From Spirochaetales bacterium (GTDB lineage: Bacteria > Spirochaetota > Spirochaetia > JABMQR01), in the NCBI GenBank assembly GCA_023139255.1, contig JAGLNY010000242.1, positions 1 through 12,969 on the forward strand: a stretch of 12,969 nt of DNA, read 5' to 3'. The position numbers and the translations under genes are program-made. The notes beneath the pieces are model-generated. The model saw nothing but the letters and a program-made list of their open reading frames with translations, was not told where the DNA came from and did no database searches. Each line of letters begins with the position of its first letter. Position 1 is the stretch's first letter. Shown piece by piece: positions 1 to 6,727 of the stretch.

Positions 1-2
1 CT

Positions 3-809
3 TTTGATTCCGCTGAGATTCTAATTGCTGCAATTCTTCTAAAAAGCAGCTTAAAGAACAGTTATAGACAAACGATATTGGATGAGTTTATCGAAATCTC
101 ATGGAAATGTTTTTTAAAGTTAATAGATGGACATGGAAATTTATCACAAGCTTATGATGAAAATGAAGGTAAATGGCTTAAACACGAAATAATAACCAGT
201 TCAAGGTTGCTCTGGGCTTGCGGGTTAATGAAACAAAATCAAATACCCCAGCCGGACGATACCCTTGCCGAACGGCTGGCTGGTGCACTGTTAACCTGCC
301 AACGATCAAATGGAATTATTGCTAATGCTGACGACGAAATTATTGTTTCGGAATTTGTAATATACTGTATTGAAGGATTGTACTGGGGAGGAGCTCTTTT
401 GAATAAGCCTGATTGGATTGAAGCTGCGCGCAGCAGCTTTAATGCCCTGCTGCAAGCCCCTCACGTAATGACTAGCTCCCCTTGTATGACCTATGATAGA
501 AACTGGGTACCAAAAGCTCCTCAAACTTTAAACGGTTCTGATGGAATAGTCCAGGAGATACACCACGCAAGTGTTATCGGGCAGGTTGCCCGTCTGGCTT
601 TTCTTTTTTGGAAACATACAGGAAGGTTAGATTATCTGGATACATATAAATACGGTATCGATTTACTATACTGTTTTCAAGATCGCCGCTCTATACCACC
701 GGCACGCGGCGGGATACCACGCTCCTTTAATATGCACTGGTGGCGGTCTATTTGTCCGGTTTACTCTTATGCGTCAGCCCTTATCCCCGGGTTAATGGAG
801 GAACAATAA
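3..809 (+). CDS. Alpha/alpha-toroid (six-hairpin-like) protein, 3' part only
   Basis: The reading frame is open from the left edge with no stop, so the gene starts outside the window. The TTG at 78 lies inside this frame and is not a convincing start. About 268 codons are visible. The sequence is a series of amphipathic helices rich in Trp and Tyr, with helix-turn features such as SSRLLWACGL and QEIHHASVIGQVARLAFLFW. It ends in GGIPRSFNMHWW followed by a final helix. This is typical of alpha/alpha-barrel carbohydrate enzymes (unsaturated glycuronyl hydrolases, C5-epimerase-like C-terminal domains, squalene-cyclase-like toroids). The GGIPxS turn recalls the C-terminal part of glucuronyl epimerase-like proteins. 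I cannot name a substrate or catalytic residues. It converges on the URO-D gene across an empty gap. A link to sugar or polysaccharide processing is inferred from the fold only. Confidence 0.6.
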   Translation, partial: FDSAEILIAAILLKSSLKNSYRQTILDEFIEISWKCFLKLIDGHGNLSQAYDENEGKWLKHEIITSSRLLWACGLMKQNQIPQPDDTLAERLAGALLTCQRSNGIIANADDEIIVSEFVIYCIEGLYWGGALLNKPDWIEAARSSFNALLQAPHVMTSSPCMTYDRNWVPKAPQTLNGSDGIVQEIHHASVIGQVARLAFLFWKHTGRLDYLDTYKYGIDLLYCFQDRRSIPPARGGIPRSFNMHWWRSICPVYSYASALIPGLMEEQ

Positions 810-1184
810 AATCACTATGGAAACAACAAACGGTTGGATTTTGGACGGGAGTGATGGATTTGACTCATGAGAAGGATGGGGTCTGTATCTTTTCGAACTG
901 AGTAGGCGTGGTGAAAGCAGGAAAAAGCGTACATACTGGAATCAGTTTTCTACGAGACTTTCTTGATCTACAAGGGAAATAAGGGATTCAAGAAATGTTG
1001 GAGCATTAACCATCTTCTTTAGTCAGAAAACCTCCGCATCCTTGTCACAGGGTCTTCCCCTGAAGCCCAGACAAGTAGTATGTGGTTGATAAGAAGAAAC
1101 AATTCTTTTGTTGTTAATTTAATAGCAAATACCACTATCGGGACTGGTATGAAAATTGAAGCTGCTTTGGGTACAAAAGAATAT
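810..1184. other. Gap without a recognisable gene
   Basis: This 375-base stretch lies between two convergent genes. No reading frame with a credible ribosome-binding site and protein-like composition is visible. One plus-strand frame (about 868-1085) reads as a basic, aromatic-containing peptide but is broken by in-frame stops and has no start. It could be decayed coding sequence, though I cannot match it to a family. The only structured element is the stem-loop at 1041-1075, listed separately. No terminal inverted repeats or target duplications were seen. Confidence 0.6.
1041..1075. repeat. Long imperfect stem-loop between convergent genes
   Basis: The outer arms CTTGTC (1041-1046) and GACAAG (1070-1075) are exactly complementary. 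Inside them GGG (1050-1052) pairs with CCC (1066-1068), and CTTC (1054-1057) pairs with GAAG (1062-1065), closing a CCCT loop. That gives 13 pairs interrupted by a small asymmetric internal loop and a one-base bulge. No T-run follows on either strand, so it is not a classical intrinsic terminator. It could act as a 3'-end stabiliser or a factor-dependent stop for the two converging transcripts, or be a dispersed REP-like repeat. Only one copy was seen in this window. Confidence 0.45.
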
Positions 1185-2300
1185 CTAAAAAGCCATCCTT
1201 GCCCACCCGGGTTGAGGAGCAGGATCCAACCCCAAAATTTCCCGGGCAGTTTTCACATAATAGCGATAGTTCTCAATTGGTGTACCATTGGGGATACGAT
1301 GATCCAGGCCAAAAACAGCGCCGCCTGTTTGCATAATCGGCTGCAGTTTGTACTCTAATTCTTTTCTTATATCCTTTTTTGTGCTGCGGAGTACGTGCTT
1401 ATCAATTCCTCCGGATACAGAAAGCGACTTTCCATATTTCTTTCGTATTTCCACAATATCCATCCCGGCAGCCGGTTCCATGGGATACATCTCTGTAAGT
1501 CCGCAATCCAGAAATGAATCAATAACACTATTCATATTTCCGTCTGAATCCTGCCGAAAGTGACGAGTTCCCCTTTCTTTAAGAAGATCCCAGATTTTTC
1601 GGTAATAAGGTTTTAAAAATTCTGAAATCTGATTTGGACCAATCAAACTTCCCGACTTTCCGGCCATATCTTCATGTATTGAAAGATGATCCACCTGAAT
1701 TGCCCTGGTTACCTTCTCCAATACTTTAAAAGCAGTATCTCCAATGGTGGTAAGAATATCCTGAATAAGTTCGGGGTTTTCATAATATGCATAACAGAGA
1801 TTTTCCTCTCCCAGTAACTGGCGAGGTTCATCGAATCCACCAAGGATATCTGCACATATTAAATGCCCCGTTAACAGAGCCTGCTTTGCACTCTCCTCCC
1901 ATTGTGGCATAAAGCGATGTTCGTTAAATACATAAAAAGGTTTCACCCTCAACCAGGAGTCCATATCTGTTACGGGATAATCTTGAGGAAGTGGTATAGT
2001 TGCCGATGATTTAATCAGCTTCATTGTACGTCCTAATTGATCCCGTGAAATAGTATACTCTGGAGTATCCTCAATTACAGACGCCTTATACCCGCCAAAT
2101 AATCCTGTGTTAACTTGAAGAGTATGTCGTTTGACATAATCGAACCCAAAGACAGTTAGATTAATCTCTTCTTCGCTTGCGCCCTGACGCCGCCACTCTT
2201 CCGGAAGACCAATGAGAGGCCCAAAAAGTTCAACAAACAGGGGTCTATTAAAATTCCCAAATGTAATATATTCCAGGTACTCTTCCCTTTTTAATTCCAT
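1185..2300 (-). CDS. URO-D superfamily protein (uroporphyrinogen decarboxylase-like)
   Basis: A 371-residue protein with the single TIM-barrel layout of the URO-D family. Visible motifs are EDMAGKSGSLIGPNQISEF (about 210-228), DSDGN (251-255), SGGIDKHVL (296-304) and the C-terminal DHRIPNGTPIENYRYYV (333-349), the family's usual end block. True HemE residues such as the N-terminal RQAGR motif are absent, and no HxC...C zinc site of MtaA/MtbA-type corrinoid methyltransferases is evident. It is therefore probably not a heme enzyme. It belongs to the large uncharacterised branch often found beside AraC regulators and carbohydrate genes; methyl transfer or decarboxylation of a small acid is possible but unproven. 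The ATG at 2300 has no clear Shine-Dalgarno sequence. It is divergent from the AraC gene at 2370, which is its likely regulator. Confidence 0.85.
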   Translation of the reverse strand: MELKREEYLEYITFGNFNRPLFVELFGPLIGLPEEWRRQGASEEEINLTVFGFDYVKRHTLQVNTGLFGGYKASVIEDTPEYTISRDQLGRTMKLIKSSATIPLPQDYPVTDMDSWLRVKPFYVFNEHRFMPQWEESAKQALLTGHLICADILGGFDEPRQLLGEENLCYAYYENPELIQDILTTIGDTAFKVLEKVTRAIQVDHLSIHEDMAGKSGSLIGPNQISEFLKPYYRKIWDLLKERGTRHFRQDSDGNMNSVIDSFLDCGLTEMYPMEPAAGMDIVEIRKKYGKSLSVSGGIDKHVLRSTKKDIRKELEYKLQPIMQTGGAVFGLDHRIPNGTPIENYRYYVKTAREILGLDPAPQPGWARMAF

Positions 2301-2317
2301 AATAGAATAATACCATC

Positions 2318-2358
2318 AGTATATATATTTGAAATAGATTATTTCATCATTTTATAGT
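2318..2358. promoter_or_regulatory. Divergent promoter region with 17-bp palindrome
   Basis: The 69-bp region between the divergent URO-D and AraC genes holds a perfect palindrome, TGAAATA-GAT-TATTTCA, at 2330-2346. For the plus strand, TTGAAA (2329-2334), an 18-nt spacer and TATAGT (2353-2358) form a promoter overlapping the palindrome. For the minus strand, TATACT (complement of 2318-2323) is a good -10, with a weak -35 on the far side of the palindrome. A protein bound at the palindrome would touch both promoters. The predicted start points fall only about 5-10 nt upstream of each ATG, so the transcripts would be nearly leaderless. The palindrome is seen directly; promoter calls rest on motif reading. 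Confidence 0.5.
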
Positions 2359-2369
2359 ATTATTACACC

Positions 2370-3155
2370 ATGACCACAATAAAAGTTAATTCATTACTTT
2401 TCTCTGAATGTATTCCGGAATGGAGCTGGGACACACGGAAAAATGTCTTGCAGGATTATGATCTCTGGTACATATCCGGAGGAGAGGGAATATTAAAAGC
2501 TTCTACCGGAGAATTTAAGCTTGGTCAGGGAAGTTGTTTTATTCTTCGCCCCGGAGAGGGATACCTGGCCACCCATAATCCAAAAAAACCATTAACTGTA
2601 TATGCAATTCACTTCAATTTTTCTTCTTCGACCCAGTTATTACCATTTTCTCTTGTTATTGAAGACACTCTTTTTTTTGAAACCTTATGCAAAAGATTAT
2701 TTGAATCAGAAGAAAAAACAAGGGAAGTATGGATGTTAGCTATCCTTCATGAATATGTAGAAACTAATAAGCTAAAAACTATTCACTTCACATTAAACCA
2801 GAAGAGAACAAGACAAATACAGGAATATATAAAAAAACATTTTGAAGACTCTCTTCCACTCGACAAACTGGCTGGAATAGTTTTTTTAAGCAGAAACCAA
2901 ACAACCAGGATTTTTAAGGAAGTTACAGGCAGGACTATCCAGGAATACATTCTAAGGGAGCGCATTATTCATGCCAGGGCTTTATTGCTGCAAAGCACCC
3001 TTCCAATAAAAAGAGTTGCTCAGCTTTGCGGTTATCAAGACCAAGGATTCTTCTGTCGCCATTTCAAGAGAATCTCAGGAATTACCCCTAATAGTTTCCG
3101 TAAAGGATATAGAGTGGGAAAATTTCAGGAAATTTCAAAAAACCCAGATATTTGA
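2370..3155 (+). CDS. AraC-family transcriptional regulator (first)
   Basis: A 261-residue one-component regulator. Residues about 25-90 form a cupin-like sensor domain (YISGGEGIL, the FILRPGEGYLATH turn, then AIHFNF). Residues about 147-247 form the paired helix-turn-helix DNA-binding domain. The first helix-turn-helix is around 164-183 (LDKLAGIVFLSRNQTTRIFK). The second is around 212-233, with the family signature ending in GYQDQGFFCRHFKRISGITP. The ATG at 2370 lacks a Shine-Dalgarno sequence, and the likely -10 lies only about 12 nt upstream, which suggests a near-leaderless message. It is divergent from the URO-D gene and shares a palindromic site with it, so it probably controls that gene and itself. 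The ligand is unknown; a sugar or sugar acid is likely from the family. It converges with the second AraC gene across 41 nt. Confidence 0.92.
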   Translation: MTTIKVNSLLFSECIPEWSWDTRKNVLQDYDLWYISGGEGILKASTGEFKLGQGSCFILRPGEGYLATHNPKKPLTVYAIHFNFSSSTQLLPFSLVIEDTLFFETLCKRLFESEEKTREVWMLAILHEYVETNKLKTIHFTLNQKRTRQIQEYIKKHFEDSLPLDKLAGIVFLSRNQTTRIFKEVTGRTIQEYILRERIIHARALLLQSTLPIKRVAQLCGYQDQGFFCRHFKRISGITPNSFRKGYRVGKFQEISKNPDI

Positions 3156-3196
3156 AAAAAATCACAGGAGAAAATAAAAATGGATCTCAATGTTTT

Positions 3197-4105
3197 TTAT
3201 TGATTTTGCTCTACGCTTTTTTCTTGTATGAGAATTTCAGGAAAGCATCTTAATCTATAATCTTTAGGAGTAACTCCCACAGTTTTTTTGAATTGACGTG
3301 TAAAAAATGCAGCATCTTGAAATCCAACTGAATTAGCGATATTGTAAATAGTCATATCCGATTTAACTAGAAGATGTTGGGCTTTAGCAATGCGTAGTGA
3401 ATGAGTATACTGAAGGGGTGTCATGTTTGTGATATTTTTAAATATACGTCCGATGTGATAATAAGAGGTACAGCAGTAATTTGACAGTTCTTCAAGCCCG
3501 ACCTGGTGGTTTAGATTTGACTGAAGATAACGTTTGGCTTGATTGACAATATTTCTATGATGAATAGAGATGTTACTGCTCTCAATATTCGCAGGAAAAA
3601 TGTCAAGTTTGCGGCGTACGTACCAAATCATCTCGATGATAATAGCTTCAGCAATCTGTTTCCATCCTTGCCTTTGTTTCCAGACTTCCTTGTAAATGCG
3701 CTCTATATAGTCTGTGAGCTGTCCATTTCTATCCTGCAGTACCTGTCGTTGCGGGTTACCTGGGGGTTGGAAGAGATAGATCTCCTGTTTGGCTGCATTA
3801 TAGAGATGAAACCTGACACTGCAATGATCAGTTTCTCCTGCCTCGCTAATTTGCTTATGGCTTTGTCCTGGCTGAATGAAATAGAAAGTTCCTCTGCGGG
3901 CAGTAAATTCGTAACCGTCAATCCAGCAGCGAACTTTTCCCTTTCTGTTCAAAAGCCATTCATGATTGTTATGAACATGGGATTCAAATCCCCAAGGTTT
4001 ACTCGTTTTTATTTGTCCAATGTTAATAAATTGAGGTAAAAGCTGAAAATCGAATGTCAAATCGTCAATTTCAACTGAACGAAACTCTTTTTTATTCAAA
4101 GCCAA
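3197..4105 (-). CDS. AraC-family transcriptional regulator (second)
   Basis: A regulator of about 300 residues with an N-terminal cupin sensor and a C-terminal AraC DNA-binding domain. The cupin has HVHNNHEWLL around 43-52 and a FIQPGQSHK strand at 76-84. The DNA-binding domain spans about 183-285, with helix-turn-helix units near 203-222 and 251-272 and the signature GFQDAAFFTRQFKKTVGVTP. The start is uncertain. No in-frame ATG exists between the upstream stop and the first conserved block, so a TTG at 4105 or 4099 must be used, preceded by a weak GGGG. A non-ATG start may keep its level low. It is divergent from the large amino-sugar-type operon, with promoters back to back in 226 bp, which makes it the best candidate for that operon's regulator. 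The histidine-rich cupin fits sugar sensing. Confidence 0.9.
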   Translation of the reverse strand: MALNKKEFRSVEIDDLTFDFQLLPQFINIGQIKTSKPWGFESHVHNNHEWLLNRKGKVRCWIDGYEFTARRGTFYFIQPGQSHKQISEAGETDHCSVRFHLYNAAKQEIYLFQPPGNPQRQVLQDRNGQLTDYIERIYKEVWKQRQGWKQIAEAIIIEMIWYVRRKLDIFPANIESSNISIHHRNIVNQAKRYLQSNLNHQVGLEELSNYCCTSYYHIGRIFKNITNMTPLQYTHSLRIAKAQHLLVKSDMTIYNIANSVGFQDAAFFTRQFKKTVGVTPKDYRLRCFPEILIQEKSVEQNQ

Positions 4106-4144
4106 TACCCCGCATAGAGAAATTATCTACCATAAGGATACTAT

Positions 4145-4173
4145 TTTTTAACATGATATCTTGTATTTGTCAA
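4145..4173 (-). promoter_or_regulatory. Candidate promoter for the second AraC gene
   Basis: On the minus strand a perfect TTGACA (complement of 4168-4173), a 17-nt spacer ending in TGT (extended -10) and TAAAAA (complement of 4145-4150) point towards the AraC gene starting near 4105. The -35 lies inside the palindrome ATTTGTCAAAT (4165-4175). The -10 matches the consensus at four of six positions, so the call is moderate. Confidence 0.45.
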
Positions 4174-4229
4174 ATATAATAGAGGGGAAACGCATAATTT
4201 TAGAAATATAAATTTATCTTTTGACAAAT
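4165..4229. promoter_or_regulatory. Paired palindromes, candidate operators
   Basis: ATTTGTCAAAT at 4165-4175 is a perfect odd palindrome. A matching site, TTTTGACAAAT, with one end mismatch, lies at 4219-4229. Their centres are 54 bp apart, about five DNA helical turns, and each covers the -35 of one of the two divergent promoters. This would suit a dimeric or looping regulator. A caution: part of each palindrome is the TTGACA -35 itself followed by AAAT, so the symmetry may be partly a by-product. Confidence 0.4.
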
Positions 4230-4249
4230 TAAAGACCATATTGTATACT
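4221..4249 (+). promoter_or_regulatory. Near-consensus promoter of the main operon
   Basis: TTGACA (4221-4226), a 17-nt spacer and TATACT (4244-4249) match the sigma70/sigmaA consensus at 11 of 12 positions. Transcription should begin near 4256, leaving an AT-rich leader of about 75 nt with only a small GGTA/TACC hairpin (4298-4309). No riboswitch-like structure is apparent. AGGGAGG at 4321-4327 then serves the ATG at 4332. The strength of this promoter suggests it is held down by a regulator, most simply the divergent AraC protein. Confidence 0.8.
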
Positions 4250-4331
4250 GAAAATATATATTAATTTTAAAAATATTTAATTTGAGTACTAATAACAGGT
4301 ATGTTTACCAGATTAATTATAGGGAGGCAAT

Positions 4332-5645
4332 ATGGAAAAGGAAGAAAAACTTGAAATTCACACAACAGGTGAAAATACAGAAGGTGGGATAACCTCGGGT
4401 TATGCAATAGATGATGGTGTGGAACTGAAAGCACCATATTCTTTCATGGGTTCAGAGTATGATGAAGAAGAGGAAAAAGCAGTGCTTGAAGCTATGCATC
4501 AGGATTCCCTTACAATGGGGCCTCAAGTCAAGCTTTTTCAGGATGAATTCGCCGCCGCGCACAACGTTAAGCATGCTTTTGCGGTATCAAATTGCACTGT
4601 AGGAATGCACCTGTGTACACAGCTGTTTTGTCTCAAAAAAGGTGATGAAGTTATTATCACCCCAAATACCTTTATTGCTACATCTTTAGCACTGGTAAAG
4701 GAAAAAGTAACTCCTGTTTATGCGGACATTGACCCCAAAACTTTCAATATTGACCCGGAAGATATTGCACGGAAAGTAACATCCAGGACAAAGGCTATCT
4801 ATGTTGTTCATTTTGCCGGCCAGCTATGCGATATGGACCCTATCATGGAGATAGCAAAAAAACACAATCTATACGTACTTGAAGACTGTGCCCATGCGCA
4901 TCTTGCTGAATATAAAGGTAGAAAAGCAGGGTCTATCGGTGATGTAGGTGTTTTCAGCTTTCATTCATTAAAGAATATGACAACCCTTGGTGAAGGAGGG
5001 ATGATTACTACCAACCATGATGAGTGGGTCAAACCGATTGAAGCCCTGAGATGCATGAATCTTACTGAGTGGGATCCTGAACAACGTGATTTTACATTCG
5101 GGAAGTATACTATGCACAAGGAGGTTGACGGAAAATACAGTGATTACTGGATACCGTCACACTTTGATGTTCAGGACGTTAATGGTTTCTGGGGTAATAA
5201 TTACCGCATGAACGAGACACAGGCTGCGGTAGGAAGGGTTCAACTTAAAAAGCTTCCAGGGTTCATAGAAACAAGAATAAAGAATGGCCGTTATATCAAT
5301 GAAGGCATCAAGGATATTGAAGGGGTTAACGGGATTTATGAATCCCCTGATTGCAGGCATATATATCATCTTTATACACTGACAGTTGATCCTGAAGTGT
5401 ATGACCGCGATGACTTCTTGCGTATTCTGTATCGTGAATATGGTGTACAGAGTATTCTGCATTATCAGCCGACATACCACTTCACAGGATTTAAAAAACT
5501 TGGAATTATCGGAGATTGTCCTGTTGCTGAGGAGTTTTTCTATGTACGGGGAATGAATATTGGAATTAATCCAAGATTAACTCAGCAGGAGCTTGATGCT
5601 ATTGTTGAGGGTATCCGAAAGACAGCAGAAAGGCTTAGTCAGTAA
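4332..5645 (+). CDS. DegT/DnrJ/EryC1/StrS aminotransferase (first)
   Basis: A 437-residue PLP-dependent sugar aminotransferase that would convert a keto group on a sugar or cyclitol into an amine, usually using glutamate or glutamine. Visible fold-type I features are the N-terminal TMGPQVKLFQDEFA, TPNTFIATS (110-118), IDPKTFNIDP (133-142), EDCAHAH (184-190, with Asp185 contacting the PLP ring) and SFHSLKNMTTLGEGG with the Schiff-base Lys214. The conserved NNYRMNETQAAVGR is at 289-302. It has about 30 extra N-terminal residues and an insertion of about 31 residues between EGG and NYRM relative to the second aminotransferase here, making it long for the family. The start is set by AGGGAGG, 4 nt upstream. 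It is the first gene of the operon; the oxidoreductase follows after 17 nt. The substrate is not readable from sequence. Confidence 0.93.
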   Translation: MEKEEKLEIHTTGENTEGGITSGYAIDDGVELKAPYSFMGSEYDEEEEKAVLEAMHQDSLTMGPQVKLFQDEFAAAHNVKHAFAVSNCTVGMHLCTQLFCLKKGDEVIITPNTFIATSLALVKEKVTPVYADIDPKTFNIDPEDIARKVTSRTKAIYVVHFAGQLCDMDPIMEIAKKHNLYVLEDCAHAHLAEYKGRKAGSIGDVGVFSFHSLKNMTTLGEGGMITTNHDEWVKPIEALRCMNLTEWDPEQRDFTFGKYTMHKEVDGKYSDYWIPSHFDVQDVNGFWGNNYRMNETQAAVGRVQLKKLPGFIETRIKNGRYINEGIKDIEGVNGIYESPDCRHIYHLYTLTVDPEVYDRDDFLRILYREYGVQSILHYQPTYHFTGFKKLGIIGDCPVAEEFFYVRGMNIGINPRLTQQELDAIVEGIRKTAERLSQ

Positions 5646-5662
5646 ATATCGGAGGAAATTAT

Positions 5663-6724
5663 ATGGCAGAAAAGATTAGATGGGGAGTAATCGGGTGCGG
5701 CGGGATTGCGGCACGCAGGACGATACCGGAGTTTAAAAGCATGTCATCAGAAGGGGAGCTTGTTTCTGTAATGGATATAGATGAAAAGAGAGCCAGGGAA
5801 GTTGCCGAACAGTTTGATATTCCGCATTACTGCGCAACAGAGGAAGAGCTTTTACAGCAAAATATTGATGCAGTATATATTGCCACACCCCAAAATATCC
5901 ATTGTCGACAGGTTGTGCAGGCGGCTCAGGCAGGCAAGCATATATTGTGTGAAAAACCCATAGCAATAAGTTTGGGGGAAGTTGACTGGATGGAATCAGC
6001 ATGTAAGGACGCAGGTGTTAAATTTATGCTGGGTTTCTGTATGCGTTATAATGTTTATAACAAAAAGGCAAGGGAGCTGGTGCAATCAGGAAGTCTTGGA
6101 AAGATGGTAATGGGGCGTGCGGAACTTACCTGCTGGTATCCACCTGTTCCGGGTGCATGGAGACAGGATGTCTCCATCAGTCATGGCGGGGCATTGATTG
6201 ATATGGGGACTCACTGCCTGGATATCCTGGAATGGATCATGGATGCCCGGATCGTTGAAGTTACAGGTTTTCAGGATCTGATGACCCATGAGTATCCGAC
6301 AAAGATTGAGGACGCGTCTACTATTGTGCTTCGTTTCAGTAATGGCGCGCATGGTATTGTGGACAGCTATTTTAATTTACCCGATGCGGCTGCCCAAAAT
6401 AGCCTGGAACTTCATGGGACCAAAGGTTCAGTCATAGGTCAGGGTACGATTGGACAGGATCCCACAGGTAATATGTTCAGTATAATTCAACCACAGGAAA
6501 CCGGCTATAATGCCGACCAAATTCGAAATATCGAGGTAGCCAGACAAGAATATATAATGGAAGGGATAGGGCTTTACGGGCAGATGATTGATGTTTTCAG
6601 CAAGTGTATAGTTGAAGATACGGAATCCCCTATAACCCTGGAAGATGGCAGGCACTCAGTTCAGGTTGTGAATGCAATCTACAAGGCTGTGAAAGAGAAA
6701 AGAGTAATTAGGGTTAAGGGTTAA
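5663..6724 (+). CDS. Gfo/Idh/MocA-family NAD(P)-dependent oxidoreductase (first)
   Basis: A 353-residue dehydrogenase. The Rossmann fold starts with GVIGCGGIAARR (8-19). CEKP (96-99) carries the lysine normally involved in catalysis, and the alpha/beta C-terminal domain contains DMGTHCLDILEW (180-191) with the expected catalytic His184. Family members oxidise or reduce a hydroxyl/keto on sugars, sugar phosphates, nucleotide sugars or inositols. Placed between two DegT aminotransferases, it most likely supplies the keto sugar for transamination, as NtdC does for NtdA and WlbA for WlbE. A GGAGG 7 nt upstream sets the ATG, and the next gene starts 3 nt after the stop. Length and motifs are complete, with no sign of decay. 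Confidence 0.93.
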   Translation: MAEKIRWGVIGCGGIAARRTIPEFKSMSSEGELVSVMDIDEKRAREVAEQFDIPHYCATEEELLQQNIDAVYIATPQNIHCRQVVQAAQAGKHILCEKPIAISLGEVDWMESACKDAGVKFMLGFCMRYNVYNKKARELVQSGSLGKMVMGRAELTCWYPPVPGAWRQDVSISHGGALIDMGTHCLDILEWIMDARIVEVTGFQDLMTHEYPTKIEDASTIVLRFSNGAHGIVDSYFNLPDAAAQNSLELHGTKGSVIGQGTIGQDPTGNMFSIIQPQETGYNADQIRNIEVARQEYIMEGIGLYGQMIDVFSKCIVEDTESPITLEDGRHSVQVVNAIYKAVKEKRVIRVKG

Positions 6725-6727
6725 CAC

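Noticed and set aside
1185..2300. Heme-pathway hemE
   Set aside because: The N-terminal arginine motif of true uroporphyrinogen decarboxylase is missing, no other heme genes are nearby, and the gene is paired with an AraC regulator.
3180..3203. Seven-codon frame MDLNVFY with a good AGGAG site after the first AraC gene
   Set aside because: It is too short to call and runs into the 3' end of the convergent AraC gene. It may be a relic of a lost downstream gene start, but nothing else supports this.
3539..4039. Plus-strand open frame of 166 codons opposite the second AraC gene
   Set aside because: It is fully antisense to a clear AraC-family protein, has no ribosome-binding site and no recognisable protein motifs.
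4301..4354. Short leader frame overlapping the start of the main operon
   Set aside because: It has only a weak ACAGG upstream, no regulatory-peptide pattern, and the peptide reads straight through the strong Shine-Dalgarno sequence of the real gene.
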